From assembly GCA_902778145.1 (NCBI GenBank), contig CACYWW010000008.1:1-56021 (forward strand): 56,021 nt of DNA, in the 5' to 3' direction. The position numbers and the translations under genes are program-made. The stretch comes from an uncultured Ruminococcus sp. Its GTDB lineage: Bacteria; Bacillota; Clostridia; Oscillospirales; CAG-272. The notes below the pieces were generated by a model. The model saw only the letters and a list, made by a program, of their open reading frames with translations, was not told the origin of the DNA and did not search any database. Below, in pieces: positions 8,736 through 15,733 of this stretch (positions within the stretch are counted from its first letter, which is position 1; every line of letters begins with the position of its first letter).

Positions 8736-9461
8736 ATGTCAATTACTGTGTTGTTATCAGGATGCAGTACAAGTGAAGATCCTTATGTATTTGAATTTGA
8801 TCTGAAAGAAAATATATACTACTCCGTTTTTGTGATAAATGCTGATAACACGGTAAGAGAATATTTTCGTACAGGTACACACGGCAGATCATTAAGTGAT
8901 AGCGAACAAGACGAATTAAACAAACTGCTATCAACATCTGAATTACAAGAGGCACAAATCAATGGCAGTATTATCGGCGATGGTATGTATTTTGAAATTA
9001 ACGGCAACAATGCGCTGCTTTTAGGAGTTGAAGATCAATTATATTATAATGTCAACAATACCACATATTTAGTTGTTAATGATTTTGACATCAGAGATTA
9101 TGTGAGCAATAAATTTTTAGGTGACATATGCATGACATACTCAAGTAAATATGATGATTTAATTGACTTTGACAATCATATAATGCTTTTTAACAGATAT
9201 TTCTATATAACTGATAGCAAAAAAGGTTTAAAATTTTTCGATACGGAAAAATCCTACACAAAAGAAATTGACGAAGATGAAGCATTAGAAATTGCAAAAA
9301 AAGAAATCGATAAGAATCCGTACCACAAATATAATGAATTTACTGTTTATCGTGATATAAAAAATGAGTATTATGGAGTATTAGCCGCTCAGGAAAATGT
9401 GCTTGACTATGAAGTGTTTATTGTAATGGATAAGTACGGAAATTTAATTTATACTAAATAG
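8736..9461 (+). CDS. Small lipoprotein, candidate orphan immunity protein, probably frameshifted at its start
   Basis: The open frame gives 241 residues from the ATG at 8736, but this start has no ribosome site. The better start is the ATG at 8704, directly after GGAGAA, which runs out of frame after nine codons. Adding one A to the A6 run at 8707-8712 would give a perfect lipoprotein signal peptide (MKKIFIFIFIIMSITVLLSG followed by the lipobox Cys). The body is AT-rich and acidic and matches no family I can name; the C-terminal part (EDEALEIAKKEI ... YEVFIVMDKYGNLIY) has a PepSY-like look, which is weak. Its place directly behind an Rhs fragment suggests an immunity protein for a lost Rhs toxin. 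Confidence 0.6.
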   Translation: MSITVLLSGCSTSEDPYVFEFDLKENIYYSVFVINADNTVREYFRTGTHGRSLSDSEQDELNKLLSTSELQEAQINGSIIGDGMYFEINGNNALLLGVEDQLYYNVNNTTYLVVNDFDIRDYVSNKFLGDICMTYSSKYDDLIDFDNHIMLFNRYFYITDSKKGLKFFDTEKSYTKEIDEDEALEIAKKEIDKNPYHKYNEFTVYRDIKNEYYGVLAAQENVLDYEVFIVMDKYGNLIYTK

Positions 9462-9465
9462 CGAC

Positions 9466-9800
9466 AGCTGTACGTTCACGTGAAAAAACGGGCGCAAATC
9501 AGCAACGCTTACCAAAGGAAATACGAGTGTCAGTTACAAGTATAACTCTGACGGTATAAGATACGAAAAGACTGTAAACGGTGGACTGGCACGGTATTGC
9601 ATAAGATGGCAAAACGTGGTATCATATGCATTAGAACATATACAGCGTCGGCGGAAATATAACGAGTGTAAAGACGTATAACGGCGGTACGTTCGAAAGC
9701 ACCGATACTTACAGTTATACGGATACAAACCGGCCGGATAAGCTGACTGCGTACAACAACATTCCGTTTACCTACGATATGGTCGCAATTTTATCAAAAA
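9466..9800 (+). pseudogene. Rhs/YD-repeat fragment C, with stops and frameshifts
   Basis: Two decayed Rhs pieces in different frames. From about 9481 the frame reads TFT-stop-KNGR, then SATLTKGNTSVSYKYNSDG and IRYEKTVNG; a TGA replaces the expected Trp codon of the TFTWKDGR motif seen in fragment D. From about 9644 another frame reads GGNITSVKTYNGGTFESTD, YSYTDTNRPDKLTAYNN and IPFTYD. Order and spacing match consecutive YD repeats interrupted by small deletions. The piece ends where the next small gene begins. Confidence 0.72.
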
Positions 9801-9851
9801 AATTCACACTTTCATGTTTGGTATGGGGATCCAAAACAATAGGAGTCAGTT

Positions 9852-10394
9852 ATGAAAACGTATATTTTCAGCCAAATGTATGCAGATGATGTTAAAAACA
9901 GCGAATACAGCAATTTAATCTCACGGTGTTGTAAATATTCAAAATACTTATCATTTGATTATTTTTGGTGCGATGCTTTAAAAAAACCGGATAATCCACC
10001 TGTTGAAAAAATATTGAAATATGAAGTATGTGATTTTGAGAAAATGCTTACAGCTGAAGCAAAAATGAATTGGACGAAAGCTGGCGTGCCTCTTTATCCT
10101 CTGACAACTCCCACGATGGTGGGAAAATATTTTGAAATAAACGAAGATACAAAGAATTTTGTACTGTCATTCGGCAATTTGTTTTCATATTGGTCGGATG
10201 CTGTTTGGAATATGCGCGGTGATCCTTTAAAGAGTTATAATTATGAACCGGCTCAAAACCTTATCTTTTACAGAAGCGATAAATCAGTATTCTTTCTTTC
10301 AGAAACACATGAGGGGTATTGCTTTTTATATCCAAATGATAACGAAGACGTATCGGACATTGTTGACAAGCCCGGATGGAGAGAGTGCAAATAA
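9852..10394 (+). CDS. Unrecognised 180-residue protein, candidate orphan immunity protein
   Basis: An intact AT-rich gene with a good ribosome site AGGAG (9841-9845) six bases before the ATG. The protein is soluble, without signal peptide, rich in aromatic residues (YLSFDYFWCDALKKP, FSYWSDAVWNMRGDP) and ends with CFLYPNDNEDVSDIV. I cannot assign a family. Size, composition, cytoplasmic location and position between two Rhs fragments fit an immunity protein that neutralises an Rhs C-terminal toxin, but the toxin itself is not present. It is better preserved than the Rhs sequence around it, which suggests that selection keeps it. Confidence 0.6.
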   Translation: MKTYIFSQMYADDVKNSEYSNLISRCCKYSKYLSFDYFWCDALKKPDNPPVEKILKYEVCDFEKMLTAEAKMNWTKAGVPLYPLTTPTMVGKYFEINEDTKNFVLSFGNLFSYWSDAVWNMRGDPLKSYNYEPAQNLIFYRSDKSVFFLSETHEGYCFLYPNDNEDVSDIVDKPGWRECK

Positions 10395-10404
10395 TATGTA
10401 ATTA

Positions 10405-10785
10405 CTTAGCCGTTACAACGGCTCGTCCTATACTTTTACATGGAAAGACGGACGCTGATTGGCGACGCTGAACAAAGGCACTACTAGTATAAGTTACAAG
10501 TACAACTCGGACGGAATACGTTACGAAAAGAATGTAAATGGTGTTGTCCACAAATACTACCTTATGGGCAGCTCGATTACCGCAGAGACCATAATCGACG
10601 GTAATACAACGACCCATATCGAGTATTTCTACGATTCTTATGGTACGTACGGTTTTAGTATCGATGGAACGTTCTACTACTACGTTAAGAATCTGCAGGG
10701 CGCCGTAATGAAGATCAGGGATGAGAATAACAACCCGGAAACGTTTACGACGCCAGGAAAAAGTTTAAGGTATAGAAAGGTATAG
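10405..10785 (+). pseudogene. Rhs/YD-repeat fragment D
   Basis: The frame reads SRYNGSSYTFTWKDGR, a TGA stop at the next codon, then LATLNKGTTSISYKYNSDG, YEKNVNGVVHKYYLMGSS, TTHIEYFYDSYGTYGF and YVKNLQGAVMKIRDENNN, before diverging into a short unrelated tail and a TAG at 10783-10785. The tail begins with a 14-base match (10739-10752) to fragment A (8334-8347), which suggests the two pieces were joined by short-homology recombination. It stops three bases before the next gene. Confidence 0.78.
10615..10735 (+). repeat. Rhs homology tract, copy 2
   Basis: Second copy of the 121-base tract at 8465-8585 in the same orientation. Recombination between the two copies would delete or amplify the roughly 2.15 kb between them, including the first two small genes. 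Confidence 0.92.
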
Positions 10786-10788
10786 AAT

Positions 10789-11460
10789 ATGAAAAGAATA
10801 AATTTACTTGCTGTTTTTATTGTGGTTTTCTTGTTATGCAGCTGTCATAAAAAAACAGAGCTTGATTTCGGAAAAGTAATAATCAGCTCTGAAACGTCGC
10901 CATATGTTGTTTACGATGGAGAAAACTACGATGAAAAAATCGGCTTTGAACTTGAATATACGGAAATCTCAATAAGGGATGATAAAACCGTAAAAGTACC
11001 TGACAACTGTTATATATATGTTGATGACTGGCCAAATAGCAGACATGTAGTAAATAAGACACCGATTTGTGCAGTCTTATATGATAAAAACGGCGAGACA
11101 AACATAAGCATAAATGATAAAAGACTTATCGCGATGATGAATTTCTATAATTATGATTCAACAGAATTAGTTGGCATGAGATTTCAATCGCAGGGACAAA
11201 TAACAAATCATCAAGATTTTTTCAAGGAAATACCACGTCTTGTCATAACATACGCAGATCCTTCGAAGGAAATACCGGATATGGAACTTATGCAAATCGT
11301 AGTAAGAGCAAAAGAATATGATCTGGTTTACAAAGACAGAAACAACGTTGCTTATCCGGAGTATGGATATGATGTTTACTCAGTAACTCCGTACGGAGAT
11401 TTAGTCTTTAACGATAACAGCATCCCACAGTTTCTGCAGATGTTCGGTTTTATTGATTGA
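10789..11460 (+). CDS. Small lipoprotein, candidate orphan immunity protein
   Basis: A 223-residue protein with a clear lipoprotein signal (MKRINLLAVFIVVFLLCSC, lipid Cys about residue 17 or 19). The mature part has beta-rich character (VVYDGENYDEKIGFELEYTE, NCYIYVDDWPNSRHVV, AVLYDKNGETNISIND) and no family that I recognise. The gene is AT-rich, with an AAAGG ribosome site inside the end of Rhs fragment D. As the third small gene in the Rhs remnant series, a membrane-anchored immunity role is plausible; an unrelated cargo lipoprotein is also possible. Confidence 0.6.
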   Translation: MKRINLLAVFIVVFLLCSCHKKTELDFGKVIISSETSPYVVYDGENYDEKIGFELEYTEISIRDDKTVKVPDNCYIYVDDWPNSRHVVNKTPICAVLYDKNGETNISINDKRLIAMMNFYNYDSTELVGMRFQSQGQITNHQDFFKEIPRLVITYADPSKEIPDMELMQIVVRAKEYDLVYKDRNNVAYPEYGYDVYSVTPYGDLVFNDNSIPQFLQMFGFID

Positions 11461-11534
11461 AAGGATATCTTTTAAGATCAGTTGACGAACAGACCATTAT
11501 CAGACGTCCGGTCAGTATCAATATCCAGATAAAA

Positions 11535-11593
11535 GCACCGCATATCCTGCTGTAATGCAAGATATGCGGTGCTTATATGGTCGTAGTGAGAAG
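11535..11593. repeat. Degenerate copy of tRNA-Pro 3' end and its terminator (att-like)
   Basis: A perfect hairpin with arms GCACCGCATATC / GATATGCGGTGC (11535-11572) is followed by TGGTCGTAGTGAGAAG (11578-11593). The same order occurs at 13600-13657, where the hairpin is the terminator of tRNA-Pro and TGGTCGGAGTGAGAAG is the tRNA 3' end. The two copies lie in direct orientation and bracket the DUF4838 gene. This looks like the far attachment site of an element that inserted at the tRNA. The rest of 11461-11653 holds nothing else that I recognise. Confidence 0.65.
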
Positions 11594-11653
11594 TATTATA
11601 TGATATATGATATGTTCATTATATCGTTATTGTCTTCACATCTGTTTCTTTGC

Positions 11654-13555
11654 TTACAGTCCTACCCTTTCCTTGGCTTCACGCAGCAAGACTTTATAAT
11701 TGTGGCCTATTTTTCTGATATCGGAATTGCGCGTCTTATTGGAGATGATGTTGTATATGTTTGACGCGATATCGTAGAATTGGACAGCCGCGCAGTCCAC
11801 GTGGTACTTCTGGGTTTCGGTCAAGGTATCAAGCGCGCAGATTTCGTTCCATATATCCGCCAGCTTATCCATATAAGCGGTCGTGCAGTTTCCTTCGGTG
11901 TCGTACATGCGGAAGAATCTGCCGTATTCACAAATCACGTAGGAGTGTCCCTCCATTAACTTATTGTATTTCGTATTATCAAGCATATCGCCGTATACGG
12001 TATCCACGTATTTTAAAAGAAGAGGGCCCGCGTCGCCGTAGTAGTAGTTCATGAAATCGTTTGTGTACGCAGCAAACTCCTCCTCGGTCATGTAGGGATT
12101 CCACAGAACCCTGCCCCAAAGATACGCGCGCAGCTCGCCCATAGCGGTGGATTGCCGGTCCTCGGGATGCTGCTGACCTTCAACGTAGACGGCCGTCACG
12201 TTGTGATCGGCGAAAAACTTGACGGTCTGTCGAATCACGCGGAAATTCGGAGCAAAGCCGTTCTTATCACCGTTATCGATAGCCTGGAAGTTGCCGGAAT
12301 ACGTCCAGATCCTCAGATGATTGCAAATCTCCGACCAACCCCTGACGTAGCCGGCAAACGTCGCGTTGCGCGGACAATCGGGATCGTCGATGGCATGGAC
12401 AAAGCAGCAGCTGCTGGTACAGAGACATACGGCCACGTTTTCGGCGGGTTTTGTGACTTTGGGCGGCTTTTCGGTGAAGGTGTACGCCAAAGTCTCAACC
12501 AGAACGTTCGGATAATCATCCTTTATATCGTTTGCAATGCGGTTGACAAAACGTATCCACGGTCCCGAGGGACTCCCTTCTTCCGCTTCAACAGCTAAAC
12601 AGTTTTTGCACTGACATCCGTGAGAGGTACCGTCGGTCTGGGAAATGTTCACATACTGCGCGTTCGGGTATTTTTCAAGCTCCAGGCGAACGTTTTTCAA
12701 AACGGTCTGATAGATATTTTCATCAGTCAGGCAGGGATTGGGGCTCAGGTCTCCGCCAGTTTCGGCAAGATGCGCGATGGTATGGACCGCGCCGGCGGCA
12801 AACTTGAACTCGCTTGAATTATAGCAATTCCAGAGGGGGAAATAAGCCCAGCCGTCGTTAACAGCCGTCCAGCTCGTCTTGCGGAATGCGACGGGGGAAG
12901 AATATACCAAACGCAGATCTGAGGGAATATCCACCCGAAGATTCTCCTTTATTTCGTACATTTCCTGCTTTTCGGGGTAAGTCACGCCGCCGTACATACG
13001 CACGCCCAGGTATTTTTCAAGAAAATCGTACACGCCGAACAGCGTACCGCGATCCAAAGCGCCCGTTACGTACAGGTTTCCGCCGTCCACGAGCATGGCG
13101 TAGCCGTCGTCCTTTACCTCGGCGCGCGCGGCTTTGACCGCCTCGGTATCGTAGGCGGTGGTGCCGACCAGGATCATATGAGCGGCAGATTCGGCGTCGG
13201 TGGTTTGCCTGACCGTTACGCCAGTCGCCTCGCCGATAAAGCGGACCAGAAAATCCGCGGCAAGCTGATCGTAGCTGCCGGGAGTCGCCGGGATTACAAC
13301 GGTATATTCGGAAATATCCGCGCCGCCGACAGTCAAATGATCCAGCTTGATAGCCGGATCGTCGTAATCGGCTTCGGTCTCCGTTGCATCACCGGCGGTA
13401 ACCTCGGGCAGAGTTGTCGTGATGACGGCGGAATCCGTCGACGCGGTTTCGCTGATTTCTCCGCCCGGTGTACCCGGAGTACACGCGGTCAGAGAGAAAG
13501 ACAGCAAAAGAGACGCCAATGCGGCGCAAAGGATACGTTTTCTTTTCAAATTCAT
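11654..13555 (-). CDS. DUF4838-domain lipoprotein, putative glycan-active enzyme
   Basis: A 633-residue lipoprotein. I place the start at the ATG 13553-13555, after AAGGAGGA, in front of the signal peptide MNLKRKRILCAALASLLLSF with a lipobox Cys shortly after. Residues about 70-170 resemble the N-terminal domain of alpha-glucuronidases (TPGSYDQLAADFLVRFIGE). The central part is DUF4838, with SQTDGTSHGCQCKNCLAVEA and GPWIRFVNRIANDI, giving a TIM-barrel-like glycosidase candidate often found in polysaccharide loci. The C-terminus is helical. The activity is unproven. It lies between tRNA-Pro and a degenerate tRNA 3' end, so it may have arrived on an integrated element; no integrase is present in the interval. 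Confidence 0.8.
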   Translation of the reverse strand: MNLKRKRILCAALASLLLSFSLTACTPGTPGGEISETASTDSAVITTTLPEVTAGDATETEADYDDPAIKLDHLTVGGADISEYTVVIPATPGSYDQLAADFLVRFIGEATGVTVRQTTDAESAAHMILVGTTAYDTEAVKAARAEVKDDGYAMLVDGGNLYVTGALDRGTLFGVYDFLEKYLGVRMYGGVTYPEKQEMYEIKENLRVDIPSDLRLVYSSPVAFRKTSWTAVNDGWAYFPLWNCYNSSEFKFAAGAVHTIAHLAETGGDLSPNPCLTDENIYQTVLKNVRLELEKYPNAQYVNISQTDGTSHGCQCKNCLAVEAEEGSPSGPWIRFVNRIANDIKDDYPNVLVETLAYTFTEKPPKVTKPAENVAVCLCTSSCCFVHAIDDPDCPRNATFAGYVRGWSEICNHLRIWTYSGNFQAIDNGDKNGFAPNFRVIRQTVKFFADHNVTAVYVEGQQHPEDRQSTAMGELRAYLWGRVLWNPYMTEEEFAAYTNDFMNYYYGDAGPLLLKYVDTVYGDMLDNTKYNKLMEGHSYVICEYGRFFRMYDTEGNCTTAYMDKLADIWNEICALDTLTETQKYHVDCAAVQFYDIASNIYNIISNKTRNSDIRKIGHNYKVLLREAKERVGL

Positions 13556-13599
13556 AATCGGGTCCTCCTTTTTCTTTACTGCCAGTATAAATAAATAAA

Positions 13600-13635
13600 C
13601 ACCGCATATCATGCATCAGTGCAATATATGCGGTG
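13600..13635 (-). terminator. Terminator of tRNA-Pro
   Basis: Arms CACCGCATAT (13600-13609) and ATATGCGGTG (13626-13635) form a perfect 10-base-pair stem. On the minus strand it follows the tRNA CCA end by 6 bases and is followed by TTTATTTATTTA. A diverged copy is at 11535-11572. Confidence 0.8.
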
Positions 13636-13641
13636 TTATTT

Positions 13642-13718
13642 TGGTCGGAGTGAGAAGATTTGAACTTCCGGCCTCTTGGTCCCGAACCAAGCGCTCTACC
13701 AAACTGAGCCACACCCCG
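13642..13718 (-). tRNA. tRNA-Pro (anticodon CGG)
   Basis: On the minus strand the 77-base gene folds as a standard cloverleaf: acceptor CGGGGTG / CACTCCG, D arm with GCTC...GAGC, anticodon stem CTTGG / CCAAG around loop TTCGGGA (anticodon CGG, reading CCG codons, G37 as expected for proline), T arm GGAAG-TTCAAAT-CTTCT, discriminator A and an encoded CCA. It has its own promoter and terminator. Confidence 0.95.
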
Positions 13719-13738
13719 TTTTTTTCAGTGCGGTATGG

Positions 13739-13767
13739 ATTATACCACAAGATTCCGGATTTGTCAA
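13739..13767 (-). promoter_or_regulatory. Sigma-A promoter for tRNA-Pro
   Basis: On the minus strand TTGACA (13762-13767) and TATAAT (13739-13744) are separated by 17 bases, a consensus promoter as expected for a stable RNA gene. The -10 box lies 20 bases upstream of the mature tRNA 5' end. Confidence 0.88.
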
Positions 13768-13786
13768 GACCTTTTTGAAAATAGAG

Positions 13787-13815
13787 TTGCTTTTTTTGGA
13801 AGAGTGTGGTATACT
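13787..13815 (+). promoter_or_regulatory. Sigma-A promoter for the QueG-like / fucosidase genes
   Basis: TTGCTT (13787-13792) and TATACT (13810-13815) are 17 bases apart. The GGAGGGG ribosome site at 13822-13828 follows and the ATG is at 13832, so the leader is very short. Confidence 0.7.
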
Positions 13816-13831
13816 GTACACGGAGGGGAAC

Positions 13832-14647
13832 ATGAAATACGACGATACATATCTGAGATCCTACGGGATCGAATATTCCGGCGTCGTTCCGTTTGACATA
13901 TGCGACGTCATAAACGAAATAAAGTACTGTGCGCTCAAAAAGTGGTTCGATCCGCGCTCCGTGATCGTTTTCCTTGTTCCGTATTACACGGGAGAAGAGC
14001 GGAGAAACATATCAAAATACGCGATATCCCGAGATTATCACTTATTCATGCGCGAGCTGTTCGGTCGGGCGTGCCCCGCGCTGTCCGAAAAATACGGCGC
14101 TCAGTTCTGCGGCTACGCGGATTCCGCTCCGATAAACGAGGTGAAAGCCGCCGCGTACGCGGGGCTCGGCATGAGGGGCGACAACGGGATGCTGATAAAC
14201 GAAAAGTACGGATCATACGTTTTTATCGGCGCGATATACACGGACGCCGTATTTGAATACGGCGGTGATAAAACGTCGAACTGTCCGCATTGCGGCAGAT
14301 GCCGTGCCGCGTGTCCGATGAAGGACGGGCGCGAATGCCTTTCGGCGGTGACGCAGAAAAAAGGCGAGCTGACCGATGAAGAGATCGCGTACATCAGGCG
14401 GTACGGCTCCGCGTGGGGCTGCGATATCTGCGCGGACGTCTGCCCGTATTCAAAGAACGCGGTGAAAAACGGCGTGAAAACGCCGATAGAGTTTTTTTAC
14501 AAAGACAGGACGCCGTATCTTACGGCGGACGTTATAAACGGCATGACCGATGAGGAATTCAAAAGCCGCGCCTACGCGTGGCGCGGCAAGGCGACGGTCG
14601 AACGGAATCTGTCGCTGCTGCATTCGCACGATGAAACGGAGGAATAA
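13832..14647 (+). CDS. QueG-like double [4Fe-4S] cluster protein (epoxyqueuosine reductase family)
   Basis: A 271-residue protein with the start chosen at 13832 because of the GGAGGGG site; the frame is open further upstream without a ribosome site. The C-terminal half carries two ferredoxin-type cluster motifs, CPHCGRCRAACPM (about residues 151-163) and CDICADVCPYSKNA (about 195-208), as in epoxyqueuosine reductase QueG, the cobalamin-dependent last step of queuosine synthesis in tRNA. It is shorter than typical QueG (above 300 residues) and lacks the C-terminal HEAT-like part, so it may be a shortened QueG or a paralogue with a different reductive role. The next gene begins after a single base. 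Confidence 0.75.
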   Translation: MKYDDTYLRSYGIEYSGVVPFDICDVINEIKYCALKKWFDPRSVIVFLVPYYTGEERRNISKYAISRDYHLFMRELFGRACPALSEKYGAQFCGYADSAPINEVKAAAYAGLGMRGDNGMLINEKYGSYVFIGAIYTDAVFEYGGDKTSNCPHCGRCRAACPMKDGRECLSAVTQKKGELTDEEIAYIRRYGSAWGCDICADVCPYSKNAVKNGVKTPIEFFYKDRTPYLTADVINGMTDEEFKSRAYAWRGKATVERNLSLLHSHDETEE

Positions 14648-14648
14648 A

Positions 14649-15632
14649 ATGAACGTACGGAAATACGACGCAAAACAATGGTTTTCCGAGGCAAAATTCG
14701 GGATGATGGTGCATTGGGGCCTCTACTCGCTTCTCGGCGGTGAATACCGCGGAAGAAGGATGGAGAACTATATCGCGGAATGGGCGCAGCAATACTTCCG
14801 CATACCGCTTGCAGAATACAAGCAGCTTTGCCGCGCGTTTTATCCCGTATATTTTGACGCGGAGGAATGGGTGAAGACCGCGGCAGACGCGGGGATGAAG
14901 TACGTAGTCTTTGTGTCCAAGCACCACGACGGTTTTGCCATGTTCAAATCGTACGCTTCTGATTATAACGTGGTCGACGCCACGCCTTTCGGGCGCGATG
15001 TCGTTGCCGAACTGGCGGACGCCTGCCGCAAATACGGTCTGAAGCTCGGTCTTTACTATTCTCAGGATCTCGACTGGGAGCATCCGCACGGCGGCGGCTA
15101 CACCGTCGGAAAGGTGTGGTGCGGGGACGCCGCTTATCTTACGAACAACTGGGATTATCCGGATGCGTCCGGAAAGGATTATTCGATCTGCTTTGAGCAG
15201 AAGATCAAGCCGCAGGTAAAGGAGCTTCTGACGAATTACGGCGACATATGCCTTATGTGGTTCGACGTACCGGTGACCATCAGCCCGGAACAGAGCGACG
15301 AGCTTTACAACACGGTCAAATATTATCAGCCGGATTGTCTCGTAAATTCCCGTATAGGGAACGGCCGCGGAGATTATGAATCCGCGGACGATAATTTCGT
15401 ACCCGACAGCCATGACGGAGGCATGCTTTACGAATCGCCGTGCACCATGAACGGTTCCTGGGGATTCAAATACTACGACTGCGACTGGAAACCCGCATCC
15501 GAGATCCTGCGGCTGAAAAACAAACTCAACGGTATGGGATGCAATTATCTTCTGAACGTCGGCCCGGACCATCTCGGCAGGATACCCGCGCCGTGCCTTG
15601 ATATACTGCGCGCCGCGGCAAGTCAGTCATAG
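14649..15632 (+). CDS. GH29-type alpha-L-fucosidase, catalytic domain only
   Basis: A 327-residue enzyme starting at 14649 after an ACGGAGGAAT ribosome site that overlaps the end of the previous gene. GH29 features are HWGLYSLLGGEY (about 22-33), VSKHHDGFAMFKS (about 89-101), the DLDWEHP segment and LMWFD (about 202-206), whose Asp206 fits the family nucleophile. It releases terminal L-fucose from glycans. There is no signal peptide, so it should act in the cytoplasm on imported oligosaccharides. It is shorter than most GH29 enzymes because the C-terminal beta-sandwich is absent. Co-transcription with a QueG-like protein is unusual and probably incidental. Confidence 0.88.
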   Translation: MNVRKYDAKQWFSEAKFGMMVHWGLYSLLGGEYRGRRMENYIAEWAQQYFRIPLAEYKQLCRAFYPVYFDAEEWVKTAADAGMKYVVFVSKHHDGFAMFKSYASDYNVVDATPFGRDVVAELADACRKYGLKLGLYYSQDLDWEHPHGGGYTVGKVWCGDAAYLTNNWDYPDASGKDYSICFEQKIKPQVKELLTNYGDICLMWFDVPVTISPEQSDELYNTVKYYQPDCLVNSRIGNGRGDYESADDNFVPDSHDGGMLYESPCTMNGSWGFKYYDCDWKPASEILRLKNKLNGMGCNYLLNVGPDHLGRIPAPCLDILRAAASQS

Positions 15633-15697
15633 AACGCGATCCCGCGTTTTCGGCAAAGGATCGCCTCCCGTGATCTTATCGACCCGAAAAAAACGCT

Positions 15698-15731
15698 GCG
15701 CCGGGTACCCGATCGGAGTACCCGGCGCCGT
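15698..15731. terminator. Bidirectional terminator between fucosidase and GH99-like genes
   Basis: A perfect 11-base-pair stem (15698-15708 with 15718-15728) with a 9-base loop. A run of seven A lies just to the left (T-run on the minus strand) and TCTTTATTTT lies to the right, so both converging transcripts can end here. Confidence 0.85.
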
Positions 15732-15733
15732 CT

